From Bacteroidota bacterium (lineage in GTDB: Bacteria; Bacteroidota; Bacteroidia; Flavobacteriales; Schleiferiaceae), in contig JANSYJ010000014.1 of NCBI GenBank assembly GCA_024742495.1, positions 1 through 38,832 on the forward strand: 38,832 nucleotides of DNA, in the 5' to 3' direction. The position numbers and the translations under genes were made by a program. How positions within the stretch are numbered: position 1 is the first letter of the stretch; each line of letters begins with the position of its first letter. Under the pieces are notes generated by a model. That model made no database searches, had not been told where the DNA came from, and saw only the letters and a program-made list of their open reading frames with translations. Below, in pieces: positions 17,384-26,510 of this stretch.

Positions 17384-19402
17384 ATGGCACAAAAATTTGA
17401 GATTCAATCTGAATACAGCCCAACCGGAGATCAGCCTCAGGCAATTAAGGAATTAACCGCAGGCATGAATGAAGGGGAACGTTATCAGACCCTACTGGGG
17501 GTTACTGGATCGGGCAAAACCTTTACCGTGGCCAATGTGATAAAGGAGATTAATCGTCCTACCCTGGTTTTGAGTCATAACAAAACCCTAGCGGCCCAGC
17601 TTTATTCGGAATTTAAACAGTTCTTCCCCAATAATGCGGTAGAATATTTTGTGTCCTATTACGACTACTATCAGCCAGAGGCTTATATCCCAACAACGGG
17701 AACCTATATTGAGAAGGACCTGAGCATTAATGATGAAATTGAAAAACTGCGACTTTCCACAACGTCCTCTTTATTGTCAGGTAGAAGAGATGTGCTGGTG
17801 GTAGCTTCAGTTTCCTGTTTATATGGTATCGGTAATCCGGAATCCTTTAATAGCCAGGTAATTGAAATTGCAGTTGGTGATGTGATTCCCCGAAATAAAC
17901 TGCTTTATACTTTTGTAAATGCCTTGTACAATCGCACTACTGCTGAGTTTAACCGTGGCAGTTTTAGAGTTAAAGGGGATACGGTAGATATTTTCCCCGC
18001 TTATGCGGATACTGCTTTTAGGATTCATTTTTGGGGCGATGAAATTGAAACGATTGAAAGTTTTAACCCCAGCGATCGATCGGTTTTAGAAACCTTTGAT
18101 CAGGTGCGCATTTTCCCCGCAAATATCTTTGTGACCGGCAAGGAGCATCTGCAGCAAGCCATTCATCAAATACAAGATGATATGGTAGCGCAAGTGGATT
18201 TCTTTAATAAACAAGCCCGCCCTTTAGAGGCGAAGAGATTGCAGGAACGCACCGAGTTCGACTTAGAAATGATTCGTGAATTGGGCTACTGCTCTGGGAT
18301 TGAAAACTATTCGCGCTACCTCGATGGTCGCGAGCCAGGCACGCGTCCTTTCTGCTTATTGGATTATTTTCCAGAAGATTACCTGATGGTGATTGATGAA
18401 AGTCATGTTACTGTTTCGCAAGTGCGTGCCATGTATGGTGGCGATCGCTCGCGCAAGGAGAATTTGGTGGAATATGGTTTTCGCCTTCCTGCGGCCATGG
18501 ATAATAGACCTTTAACTTTCGATGAGTTTGAAAGTCTGCAAAATCAGGTGATCTACGTAAGTGCCACGCCGGCGGATTATGAATTGGAGAAAAGCCAAGG
18601 GGTAGTAGTGGAGCAGCTAATTCGCCCCACTGGATTATTAGATCCACGCATTGAGGTACGGCCGGTTCAAAATCAAGTGGATGACTTGATGGCCGAAATT
18701 AAAATACGTGAGGAATTAGATGAGCGGGTATTAGTAACCACCTTAACCAAAAGGATGGCGGAGGAACTTACTAAATACCTCACTCGCTATGGCGTGCGTT
18801 GTCGCTATGTGCATTCGGATGTGGATACCTTGGAAAGGGTAGAGATTATGCGTGACTTGCGCTTGGGTCTTTTTGATGTGCTGATTGGGGTTAACCTATT
18901 AAGAGAGGGTTTGGATTTACCGGAAGTTAGCCTGGTAGCAATATTGGATGCCGATAAAGAAGGTTTCCTTCGCGCAGAGCGTTCCTTAGTGCAAACGGTG
19001 GGGCGTGCAGCGCGAAATGTTAATGGGTTGGCGATAATGTATGCTGAGAAAATCACCGATAGCATGCGCCGTACTATCGACGAAACCAATCGCCGGCGTT
19101 CGAAGCAAACCGAGTATAATGAGAAACATGGTATGGTTCCTACGGCGCTTAAAAAATCGACCGATTCTATTTTACCGGGTTCCAAAAAGGATCATAATCC
19201 ATATCGAAGTACCGCGCCCGTAGCAGAGGTGGCGGAAGAAAATGAGGTGTATACCAGTGCTGCCGCCATGCGCAAGGCCATTGATAAGGTGAGGCGTAAA
19301 ATGGAAGTGGCAGCGAAATCTTTAGACTTTATTGAAGCGGCGGCTTTAAGAGATGAAATGGTAGCCTTGGAAGAGCGCTTAAAAAAGGAATTTCCGGCCT
19401 AA
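17384..19402 (+). CDS. uvrB: Excinuclease ABC subunit B
   Basis: UvrB (672 residues, normal length) is the damage-verifying helicase-like core of nucleotide excision repair, handing lesions from UvrA to UvrC. Walker A GVTGSGKT is at residues 39-46. The beta-hairpin region YYDYYQPEAYIPTTGTYIEK is at about 92-111. The DEAD-like box is VIDESHVT, helicase motif VI is QTVGRAARN, and a C-terminal UVR domain (about 628-665, FIEAAALRDEMVALEERL) binds UvrC. All expected parts are intact. A possible -7 element sits 4 bp upstream. uvrA and uvrC are not in the window. Confidence 0.97.
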   Translation: MAQKFEIQSEYSPTGDQPQAIKELTAGMNEGERYQTLLGVTGSGKTFTVANVIKEINRPTLVLSHNKTLAAQLYSEFKQFFPNNAVEYFVSYYDYYQPEAYIPTTGTYIEKDLSINDEIEKLRLSTTSSLLSGRRDVLVVASVSCLYGIGNPESFNSQVIEIAVGDVIPRNKLLYTFVNALYNRTTAEFNRGSFRVKGDTVDIFPAYADTAFRIHFWGDEIETIESFNPSDRSVLETFDQVRIFPANIFVTGKEHLQQAIHQIQDDMVAQVDFFNKQARPLEAKRLQERTEFDLEMIRELGYCSGIENYSRYLDGREPGTRPFCLLDYFPEDYLMVIDESHVTVSQVRAMYGGDRSRKENLVEYGFRLPAAMDNRPLTFDEFESLQNQVIYVSATPADYELEKSQGVVVEQLIRPTGLLDPRIEVRPVQNQVDDLMAEIKIREELDERVLVTTLTKRMAEELTKYLTRYGVRCRYVHSDVDTLERVEIMRDLRLGLFDVLIGVNLLREGLDLPEVSLVAILDADKEGFLRAERSLVQTVGRAARNVNGLAIMYAEKITDSMRRTIDETNRRRSKQTEYNEKHGMVPTALKKSTDSILPGSKKDHNPYRSTAPVAEVAEENEVYTSAAAMRKAIDKVRRKMEVAAKSLDFIEAAALRDEMVALEERLKKEFPA

Positions 19403-19439
19403 GCCATGAACAATAATAACTTTAAAACACTATTAGAGT

Positions 19440-21848
19440 ATGCATTTTAGAGCTTACTCCCTAATTCTACTTTTCCTCTTTACTTCTTGGAACCTCAAAG
19501 CCCAATTAAAAGGGAAAGTTGTGGATGCCAATAATGAGCCTTTGCCCATGGTAAATTTGGTGCTGCTCCAAGATGGAAGCTTGGTTCAAGGATCAGCGGC
19601 CGATACCGAAGGACGCTTCAGCCTAAAGCTGAATCCCGGAAAATACCAATTGGCCCTAAGTTTTGTGGGCATGCAAAATGATACCATTGCCGTAGAAATG
19701 CCATCATCCGCTTATTTGGATTTAGGAGCTATTAAAATGCGAGGTGGCTCGGAGGTAATTGCAGAAGTTCAGGTAATGGCGAAGGCCAAAATGATGGAAT
19801 TTGAGCAGGATAAACGCGTTTTTAATGTAGGTCAAGATTTAACTTCCGTTGGCAGTAATGCTTCGGAATTACTCAATAATTTGCCTTCGGTTTCGGTAGG
19901 GGTGGAAGGTGAAGTTTCCTTACGTGGTAGTTCTAATGTTCGAATTTTAATTAATGGAAAGCCCTCTGGACTTATTGGCTCCGATCCGGCTTCAGCCTTA
20001 AGGCAATTGCAAGGTAGTAGCATAGAGAAAATTGAAGTTATTACCAATCCCTCGGCACGCTATGATGCCGAAGGAGAAGCGGGTATCATCAATATTGTAC
20101 TAAAAAAGCAGGATCAAAAAGGCTTTAATGGAAGCTTTGATTTAAGTGGAGGTTATCCGGAATTATTTGGAGCGGGGGCTTCTATGAACTACCGTCGCAA
20201 TAAGCTAAACCTCTTCAGTAATATTAGCTATCGACAAAATCGCTCGCCAGGAGGTGGAGTATCCGATCAGAAATTTTTTCTACCCGATACGAGCTATTCC
20301 TTTTTAAGAGATCGCAATCAGAATCGTGGAGGCCAGGATTTAAACCTTCGCTTTGGCGCAGATTATTACATCACCGAAAGTCAAAGTATTACCGGATCTT
20401 TTATTTACAGTCCCAGCCGAAGCAAGAATTATGTGGACCTTAATTTTCGTGACCTAGATGCTAATGGCGAAGAGGTGCGAGAGGTAAATCGTTTTGATGA
20501 TGAAACTGAAATTTCCTCAGAAATTGAGGCGGATATAAATTGGCAGAAAACCTTTGGCGGAAATAAGGACCACAAATGGACGGCCGATTTTCGCTACAGC
20601 CTCGAAGATGAAAATGAGAATTCACAAATCCGGCAGGATACCTCGGGCATTCCCGGTGTTTTTTTACAGGAAGTGTCGAATGTGGAGTATCAGCGCCGAA
20701 CCTTGTTTCAAACCGATTATGTGCATCCCTTGGGGGAGAAGCGGAGTTATGAAATGGGAGCACGCCTTACCCTTCGGGAAATTGAGAATGACTACAAGCT
20801 TAGTGATCAGGCGGATGATGGTACATTTATCCCAGATCCGGATTTTAATAGTCGCTTCTTATTTGAGGAGAACGTTTATGCCCTCTATGGCATTTACAAT
20901 GATGCTTTTGGTTCTAAAATCACCTATCAAGTAGGATTAAGAGCCGAGCTAACCGATTTAACAACCGAAGTTGGAAATGGGGATAGCATCAACCCACGTT
21001 CCTATGCCAACCTCTTTCCATCCGCTTTTTTCACCTACAGTTTTAGTCCACTTAGCGACTTACAATTAAGTTATAGTCGTCGTATTAGTCGGCCCGGCTT
21101 TAGAACCCTAGCACCCTTTTTTGGCTTTAGCGACAATCGAAATTTTTACTCGGGGAACCCCAATGTGAACCCCGAATTTACCGACAGCTATGAGGCGGGT
21201 TATGTGCGCTATTTTGAAAAAGGTAGTTTATACAGCGGGCTATATTACCGCCATCGTACTGGCGTTATTGAGCGCATCACGGTAGTAGAGGAAAGAGATG
21301 GCCAGGAGTTTTCACGCTTCTTACCCATTAACCTAGCGGTACAGGATGCCTATGGTTTAGAGTTTAATTTTCAGTACAATGTTGCGGAATGGTATGAGAT
21401 CAATGCCAATTTAAATCTTTTCTATACCCAAACGGTAGGTAGTTTTCAAGGACAGGATTTTGGGGCCGAAAACCAATCTAGTAGTGGACGATTGGTAAAC
21501 CGAATTAAATTTTGGAAGAGCGACTTGCAAGTGAGCTTTAATATGCGCGGTGCTAGTCAGAATGCCCAAAGCCGACGTTTGGGAATGTATACCATGGACT
21601 TGGCCTGGAGTAAAGACTTCTTAGATGGTAATGCTACGGTTACCCTATCGGTACGGGATTTATTTAACACCAGAGTGCGCAGATATTATACCAATGGAGC
21701 TATCGCTGGAGGTGGGTTTTTCGACACCTATGGCACCTTTCAATGGCGTGAAAGACAAATTACTTTGAATTTAAGTTACCGCTTGAATCAAAGGAAATCG
21801 CGTCCTTCAAGAGGCGGCGGTGGTGATTTTGACGGTGGGGAGTTTTAA
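19440..21848 (+). CDS. Outer-membrane beta-barrel protein with CarboxypepD_reg and plug domains
   Basis: This 802-residue outer-membrane protein resembles TonB-dependent receptors of the OMP_b-brl_3 group. A signal peptide ends near residue 22 (SWNLKAQ). A CarboxypepD_reg-like beta-sandwich covers about 23-100 (GKVVDANNEPLPMVNL), a plug domain about 120-220 (VSLRGSSNVRILINGKPSG, KIEVITNPSARYDAEGEAGI), and the rest is barrel with many aromatic-ended strands. A C-terminal RPSRGGGGDFDGGEF tail is glycine-rich and follows the last strand. No SusD partner lies next to it, so it is probably not a polysaccharide-utilisation pair. The ligand is unknown. Confidence 0.88.
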   Translation: MHFRAYSLILLFLFTSWNLKAQLKGKVVDANNEPLPMVNLVLLQDGSLVQGSAADTEGRFSLKLNPGKYQLALSFVGMQNDTIAVEMPSSAYLDLGAIKMRGGSEVIAEVQVMAKAKMMEFEQDKRVFNVGQDLTSVGSNASELLNNLPSVSVGVEGEVSLRGSSNVRILINGKPSGLIGSDPASALRQLQGSSIEKIEVITNPSARYDAEGEAGIINIVLKKQDQKGFNGSFDLSGGYPELFGAGASMNYRRNKLNLFSNISYRQNRSPGGGVSDQKFFLPDTSYSFLRDRNQNRGGQDLNLRFGADYYITESQSITGSFIYSPSRSKNYVDLNFRDLDANGEEVREVNRFDDETEISSEIEADINWQKTFGGNKDHKWTADFRYSLEDENENSQIRQDTSGIPGVFLQEVSNVEYQRRTLFQTDYVHPLGEKRSYEMGARLTLREIENDYKLSDQADDGTFIPDPDFNSRFLFEENVYALYGIYNDAFGSKITYQVGLRAELTDLTTEVGNGDSINPRSYANLFPSAFFTYSFSPLSDLQLSYSRRISRPGFRTLAPFFGFSDNRNFYSGNPNVNPEFTDSYEAGYVRYFEKGSLYSGLYYRHRTGVIERITVVEERDGQEFSRFLPINLAVQDAYGLEFNFQYNVAEWYEINANLNLFYTQTVGSFQGQDFGAENQSSSGRLVNRIKFWKSDLQVSFNMRGASQNAQSRRLGMYTMDLAWSKDFLDGNATVTLSVRDLFNTRVRRYYTNGAIAGGGFFDTYGTFQWRERQITLNLSYRLNQRKSRPSRGGGGDFDGGEF

Positions 21849-21880
21849 AAGCTAATCCATCAGCCGAAAGGCAAAAAGAG

Positions 21881-23806
21881 CTAATCCTTGTAAATGAGAA
21901 TCACCGGGCTGCCAGTAACAATCAGTTTTTCTCCTGCTATTAACTTCTGTGCTTGAATATCCCTTTCTTGGCCTTGGAGGGCATAGATTTGAGCTTCACC
22001 TTCTTCATCCAAAAAGTAAATAGATTGGTATTCGCTTTGACCATTATTGGGATTCCAAAGAACGTAGGCCCTAAAACCCTTTTCGGGATGGCGAAACCTT
22101 AGGATTATTAGCCGTTTGAGGTAGGCTTTCTCCCTCTCCTCAAAATGGTAATCGCCTAAAATAGATTTAAGTTGTTTTAATTTAAAGTAGGCTGGCTTGG
22201 GCCGATGTTGGGTCCATTTTTCACCGGTAATACCGCTACTCATATACTTAGTTGGATTGGGCGCATTTACATCGCGAAGCATATAAATAAAGGCCCCATC
22301 AATACCACTGGCTTGGGCAAGTAAAAGCGATCGAACCAGGTAATTCGCCTGTTGCTCTAAAACCTGTAATGAATCTTCGCCCGGTGCAGCTTGAATGGAA
22401 CGAGGGTTTGAGTCATAACCAAACTCACTGAGGTAAATCTTTAAATCGGGTAGATGCTGATTGCGGTAGCGCACCAAGGCCTCCAAACGTTGCATTAATC
22501 GATCTTCTTCCGGGGAAACTCCTTTTTTAGCGCGATCATCTTGACCACCTGCATCATTGCTGTAATGATGAAAGTTTAGGGCATCGGCCGGGAAATCGCC
22601 CTTTGGCCTTTGATAGAGGGACCAGAGGCGGATCGCTTCTATGTAATTGGTGTCTAGTCCGGCCAAACCGCCCATAATAAACTCCAAGTTAGGATCGGCT
22701 TGTTTGGCTCCAAAGCGGCGACCCAAAGCTCCGGCATGGCCATCAAAATCGGCGCTGAGCATGGCAGCGTATTCAAAAGGGTGGAAATAACCTTCGCGGC
22801 CCCGCCACCATTTATCGGGTTCATTCCAAGTTTCGAGACCGGCAATTAAATTAAGGCCCGAGATTCGCTCCTGCCCCTCGGCGAGATTCAACATGGTGGG
22901 AACCCGATTTCTGGCGCCATAACGGGCAGCATAATTCCAAATGAAAGCACTGTGCAGGCGATAGGCCATGGGATCATCGGCCGGTAAATTGGGATGCTGG
23001 GGTTTATGATCGAAATTGGCGGCCATCCACTTGGGGCTACCTTGTAGGCAAGGATAAACCTTTACTCCTGCTGCTTTAAGTTCTGCATAATAATTATCAA
23101 AATTCCAATTTCCAGCAGGAGTAGGAGCGAAGCGGATGCCTTCTGCAATAATCCCTCCCGGCTGAATGTTTTCCGGATAATGCCAGTCCCAATTATGGTA
23201 TTCGCGAAGCCGACCGGCAACGGCCTCCACCTTATTCAGGGGATCATCTACAAAAGCATTAATACCCATGAAATCAGCAAAGGATTGACTAGACCGTAGT
23301 TTTCGGATGGGCAAAGGGATTTTTCGAGCCTCGGCTTCCTTTTCCCCGTAGAAATAGAGTTCACCAATTTCGGCTTGTGGACCTAAAAAACGCAAGAGTA
23401 GAAATTCGCTTTGTTGCTTCAGTGGAATCTGCCGCCAGGCATTATAGGAGTTGGTATAGATTCCTTTGATTAATGTCCATTCGCCCGGCACTCCGGCGTA
23501 AATCAGTACACTATCGCGACCAGAGCCATCGTAAAAGATAAGGGAATCTAATTGGTACAGGCCATCCAATTTAAGTAGGAAGTCTTGCGGCCGGTATAGC
23601 TTATTATAGGTAGAATGAAAAAGTGAATTTGGTTTTAGACTGGGGATTTGATTTTCTTGGAATAGCTGTGCTCCTTCGTCAAATAAGCCACTTTGCAGGG
23701 CCTTGCCATTAAGTTGTAAAACTTGCTTTTCGGAAATGGGAATCCATCTGCCTTGAGCAAAAGCAAAAAGTGGAAAAAGTAAAATGAGGAAAATTCGAAT
23801 AAGCAT
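21881..23806 (-). CDS. Secreted clan-A-like glycoside hydrolase, substrate unknown
   Basis: This 641-residue protein begins with a clear signal peptide (MLIRIFLILLFPLFAFAQG); ATG 23806 is chosen because the eight codons upstream spoil the signal. Residues of about 60-165 look like a beta-sandwich/discoidin-type module (LYQLDSLIFYDGSGRDSVLI). The middle and C-terminal part resembles a TIM-barrel glycosidase: ETWNEPDKWW supplies a likely acid/base glutamate, and KIYLSEFGYDS a likely nucleophile. DALNFHHYSND and GAFIYMLRDVN support this fold. GH39-like or related clan-A families are the best guess. It is convergent with the outer-membrane barrel gene, and its upstream region holds the terminator of the prolyl-isomerase operon. 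Confidence 0.65.
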   Translation of the reverse strand: MLIRIFLILLFPLFAFAQGRWIPISEKQVLQLNGKALQSGLFDEGAQLFQENQIPSLKPNSLFHSTYNKLYRPQDFLLKLDGLYQLDSLIFYDGSGRDSVLIYAGVPGEWTLIKGIYTNSYNAWRQIPLKQQSEFLLLRFLGPQAEIGELYFYGEKEAEARKIPLPIRKLRSSQSFADFMGINAFVDDPLNKVEAVAGRLREYHNWDWHYPENIQPGGIIAEGIRFAPTPAGNWNFDNYYAELKAAGVKVYPCLQGSPKWMAANFDHKPQHPNLPADDPMAYRLHSAFIWNYAARYGARNRVPTMLNLAEGQERISGLNLIAGLETWNEPDKWWRGREGYFHPFEYAAMLSADFDGHAGALGRRFGAKQADPNLEFIMGGLAGLDTNYIEAIRLWSLYQRPKGDFPADALNFHHYSNDAGGQDDRAKKGVSPEEDRLMQRLEALVRYRNQHLPDLKIYLSEFGYDSNPRSIQAAPGEDSLQVLEQQANYLVRSLLLAQASGIDGAFIYMLRDVNAPNPTKYMSSGITGEKWTQHRPKPAYFKLKQLKSILGDYHFEEREKAYLKRLIILRFRHPEKGFRAYVLWNPNNGQSEYQSIYFLDEEGEAQIYALQGQERDIQAQKLIAGEKLIVTGSPVILIYKD

Positions 23807-23853
23807 AGAAAGGGGCAAAGGCAACACCAACGAAGTTAGGCTAAAGCAAGCAA

Positions 23854-23882
23854 CAAAAAAAAGCGGACCGAAGCCCGCTTTT
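23854..23882 (-). terminator. Rho-independent terminator of the gldI/prolyl-isomerase operon
   Basis: On the minus strand AAAAGCGGGC, loop TTCG, GTCCGCTTTT forms a 10-bp stem with one G-T pair, followed by more T residues. It starts 17 bp past the stop codon of the last operon gene. The UUCG loop and T tract make this the clearest terminator in the window. Confidence 0.85.
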
Positions 23883-23899
23883 AAAATATTTATCGCTGT

Positions 23900-24832
23900 T
23901 TAAGAAACTGACACCAGCTCTACTTCAAAGCGAAGCCAGGCATTTGGTGGAATAACACCACCTGCTCCTGAGGCACCATAGGCCAACTGGGGCGGTATAA
24001 TTAAACTGGCTTTACTACCAACTTTTAATAAGGAAATTCCTTCATCCCAGCCGGGAATAACGCGACCCACACCAATGGGGAAGCTTATAGGCTCACCTCT
24101 TTGTTTGGAGTCATCGAATACAGTACCATCCATCAATTGACCTTGATAGTGCACTGCTACGGTTTTCCCTTTGGCGGGCTGCTCACCCGAACCTTCGCTT
24201 TGCATTTTATAGAAAAGCCCGCTTTCGGTTTTGCTATAGCCTTCGGTTAGGCTGGCCATTTTAGCTTCTTCCGCTTTTTGTGCTTGAGCTTCAATTTCAT
24301 CTTGTCTTGAAATCATGTCGCTAAACACCGCGGCGGCATCCCAAGCTTCAGCGGCATCGCCTACTCTTAGGATTTCTACCTTATCCATGGTATCACCTTG
24401 CTTTATTGCGTTCACAACCTCCATTCCTTCAACAATAGAACCGAACACGGTGTGCTTGCCATCCAGCCAAGGTGTAGCAGCATGAGTGATAAAGAATTGC
24501 GAACCATTGGTACCAGGACCAGCATTGGCCATGCTCAAGGTTCCGGCTTTATCATGTTTAAGTTCAGGATGAATCTCATCTACAAACTTATAACCCGGGC
24601 CACCTGCACCACTGCCAGTAGGGTCGCCCCCTTGTACCATAAAATCGGCAATCACTCTATGAAAGCTTAGGCCATCGTAATAAGGTTCATTGGTAGCTTT
24701 GGCTTCATTTTCAATCGCCCCTTCCGCTAGGCCCACAAAATTGGCCACTGTTAGAGGGGTTTTTTCATGCTCCAACTTTAGGGTAATGTTGCCTCTTGGG
24801 GTTGTAAAGCGCGCGTAAATTCCGTCTTGCAT
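23900..24832 (-). CDS. Two-domain prolyl isomerase (cyclophilin + FKBP), cytoplasmic
   Basis: This 310-residue fusion joins a cyclophilin domain (about residues 1-150; FHRVIADFMVQGGDPTG, GPGTNGSQFFIT) to a C-terminal FKBP domain (about 200-310; VAVHYQGQLMDGTVFDDS, IPPQLAYGASGAGGVIPPN). Both are peptidyl-prolyl cis-trans isomerases that speed protein folding. A charged helical linker joins them. Unlike its neighbour it lacks a signal peptide or lipobox, starting directly at the cyclophilin fold (MQDGIYARFTTPRGN), so it is probably cytoplasmic. It follows the paralogous lipoprotein gene by 8 bp and shares its architecture, which points to tandem duplication. It is the last gene before a strong terminator. 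Confidence 0.88.
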   Translation of the reverse strand: MQDGIYARFTTPRGNITLKLEHEKTPLTVANFVGLAEGAIENEAKATNEPYYDGLSFHRVIADFMVQGGDPTGSGAGGPGYKFVDEIHPELKHDKAGTLSMANAGPGTNGSQFFITHAATPWLDGKHTVFGSIVEGMEVVNAIKQGDTMDKVEILRVGDAAEAWDAAAVFSDMISRQDEIEAQAQKAEEAKMASLTEGYSKTESGLFYKMQSEGSGEQPAKGKTVAVHYQGQLMDGTVFDDSKQRGEPISFPIGVGRVIPGWDEGISLLKVGSKASLIIPPQLAYGASGAGGVIPPNAWLRFEVELVSVS

Positions 24833-24840
24833 CTCTTCGA

Positions 24841-25959
24841 TTATTTGCCTGCTTCGGCTTCTTTAATTTCAACCATTTCCACTTCAAAAATCAACCAGGC
24901 ATTTGGTGGAATTACGTTTCCTGCGCCACGAGCGCCATAACCTAGTTCAGGTGAAATTAGAAGTTTCCACTTATCACCTACTTTCATGCGCACTAAAGCT
25001 TCGCGCCATCCTTGAATAACACCAGCATTCATACTCGCTTCAACCGCGATAGGGGCATAAGGGCGTTTGGGATTGTAAACACCACCTTCTTTTGCTTTTT
25101 CTTCTATGCTGGTATCGAACATTTTACCGTCAACCAAATAACCGGTATAATTCATATTTACGGTTTGACTATTGTTTGGCTTTGGTCCGGCGCCATCTAC
25201 GAGCACTTCATAGTAAAGTCCCGATTCCGTTTTTTGCATGCCTTCGGAAAGACCAGCAATCATTTTTTCACGCTCCTCCGCTTCTTTTGCCGCTGCTGCG
25301 GAAATCGCTTCTTTAGCTTCGGCAAAAGCCTTAGGCGCATCGTAATTTTTAGCACTTCCTTTACGGATGATTTTAACGGTATTCATCGCCACATCTACAT
25401 TGGGGCGATCGCTGCGGTTGCGAGGTACCATGGAAATGGAATCAGCCACTTCTTGTCCGGCAACAACGCTACCGAAAATATTATAGCCACCATCGAGGTG
25501 GGCGGTAGGAGCCACGGTGATAAAAAACTGACTACCATTGGTGTTTGGGCCAGAGTTTGCCATAGAGATAACCCCTTTTTTATGGCTTAGCTCATCGCTT
25601 GTTTCATTGTCAAATTTGTATCCTGGGCCACCCATGCCTGTTCCTTGAGGGTCGCCACCTTGAATCATGAAATTTGGAATTACACGGTGGAAGATTAAAC
25701 CATCGTAAAAAGGTTTTCCTTGAAATTCCGCAGAAGCTTCAGGGTGATTTCCTTCGGCTAGGGCTACAAAATTAGCGGTGGTCATTGGGGCTTTTTCATC
25801 CTCCAATTTAATTAGGATATCACCTTTCGTGGTGTTGAAATGGGCATAAACGCCATCCTCTAATTCTTGTTCTACTCCATTGATAACTACAGAGTTTTGG
25901 GAGCTACAGCTCGACAATATTCCTCCAATGAGTAATGCTGTCATCCAAAAGTTTCTCAT
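24841..25959 (-). CDS. Two-domain prolyl isomerase lipoprotein (cyclophilin + FKBP)
   Basis: This 372-residue prolyl isomerase has a lipoprotein signal (GGILSSCSSQ, lipidated at about C18), so it folds proteins in the periplasm or at a membrane. A cyclophilin domain fills about residues 35-200 (FHRVIPNFMIQGGDPQGTG, GPNTNGSQFFIT). A linker rich in Ala/Glu/Lys follows, then an FKBP domain covers about 245-365 (VNMNYTGYLVDGKMFDTS, ISPELGYGARGAGNVIPPN). It overlaps gldI upstream by 4 bp (ATGA type), so it is translationally coupled. It is a paralogue of the downstream gene. Gliding-related folding is an inference from its place in the gldI operon. Confidence 0.88.
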   Translation of the reverse strand: MRNFWMTALLIGGILSSCSSQNSVVINGVEQELEDGVYAHFNTTKGDILIKLEDEKAPMTTANFVALAEGNHPEASAEFQGKPFYDGLIFHRVIPNFMIQGGDPQGTGMGGPGYKFDNETSDELSHKKGVISMANSGPNTNGSQFFITVAPTAHLDGGYNIFGSVVAGQEVADSISMVPRNRSDRPNVDVAMNTVKIIRKGSAKNYDAPKAFAEAKEAISAAAAKEAEEREKMIAGLSEGMQKTESGLYYEVLVDGAGPKPNNSQTVNMNYTGYLVDGKMFDTSIEEKAKEGGVYNPKRPYAPIAVEASMNAGVIQGWREALVRMKVGDKWKLLISPELGYGARGAGNVIPPNAWLIFEVEMVEIKEAEAGK

Positions 25960-26510
25960 TTCTGTTGATTTTGATTTTGAATTTCTAAGACTTCTAATTT
26001 GTACACTAAAGCGGTAAAAGGGGGAACTTTATTCTGATCACCCGCCACCCCAAAAGCGCGGTGCGAAGGTAATATAAAGAAACCCTTATCACCAACGCGC
26101 ATGAGCTTTAAAGCATCGTGTAATCCAATCTCCGCATCTTGCCGATCGATGAGCAATTGCGCTGGTTTCTCCGCTTTAGACTCGTAAAGGATACTTCCAT
26201 TAAGCATGCTTATTTCGTAACTATAGCTCACAAGGTCTCCAGATTGTGCGACCGGACCTTGGGCCTTTTCTCCATCGATAGCATAATGAATGCCCGTACC
26301 ATTTCTTTGTAAATCCAGGTCTCTTTCTTCGATATAGGCCTTTATGGATTCTATTTCCTGCTTTAAAAATCGACGATGGGCTTCAATATTATTTTCCCTT
26401 GGATTTTGATTTCGCTCTTGGAACAACTGATCCGGCTCTGGGCTTGCTGGTCCATTATGGCAGGCTGCAAGGATTAAGCTGAGAAAAGCGAGGCTAAGGA
26501 TTTTGGGCAT
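25956..26510 (-). CDS. gldI: GldI-like FKBP prolyl isomerase lipoprotein
   Basis: This 184-residue protein has a lipoprotein signal (LSLILAACHNG, C17) and one FKBP domain (about residues 75-180). The FKBP fold is seen in DLVSYSYEISMLNGSILYES and FFILPSHRAFGVAG. GldI is a lipoprotein needed for gliding and type IX secretion in Flavobacterium, thought to fold other Gld proteins. Length, architecture and position next to a DHH phosphoesterase gene match what I remember for flavobacterial gldI loci. The gene overlaps the upstream DHH gene by 17 bp and the downstream isomerase by 4 bp. The remaining gld/spr genes are not in the window, so gliding itself is not shown. Confidence 0.8.
   Translation of the reverse strand: MPKILSLAFLSLILAACHNGPASPEPDQLFQERNQNPRENNIEAHRRFLKQEIESIKAYIEERDLDLQRNGTGIHYAIDGEKAQGPVAQSGDLVSYSYEISMLNGSILYESKAEKPAQLLIDRQDAEIGLHDALKLMRVGDKGFFILPSHRAFGVAGDQNKVPPFTALVYKLEVLEIQNQNQQK

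Noticed and set aside
25012-25590. 192-codon plus-strand open frame
   Set aside because: It lies antisense to the prolyl-isomerase lipoprotein gene; its length reflects the coding bias of the real gene.
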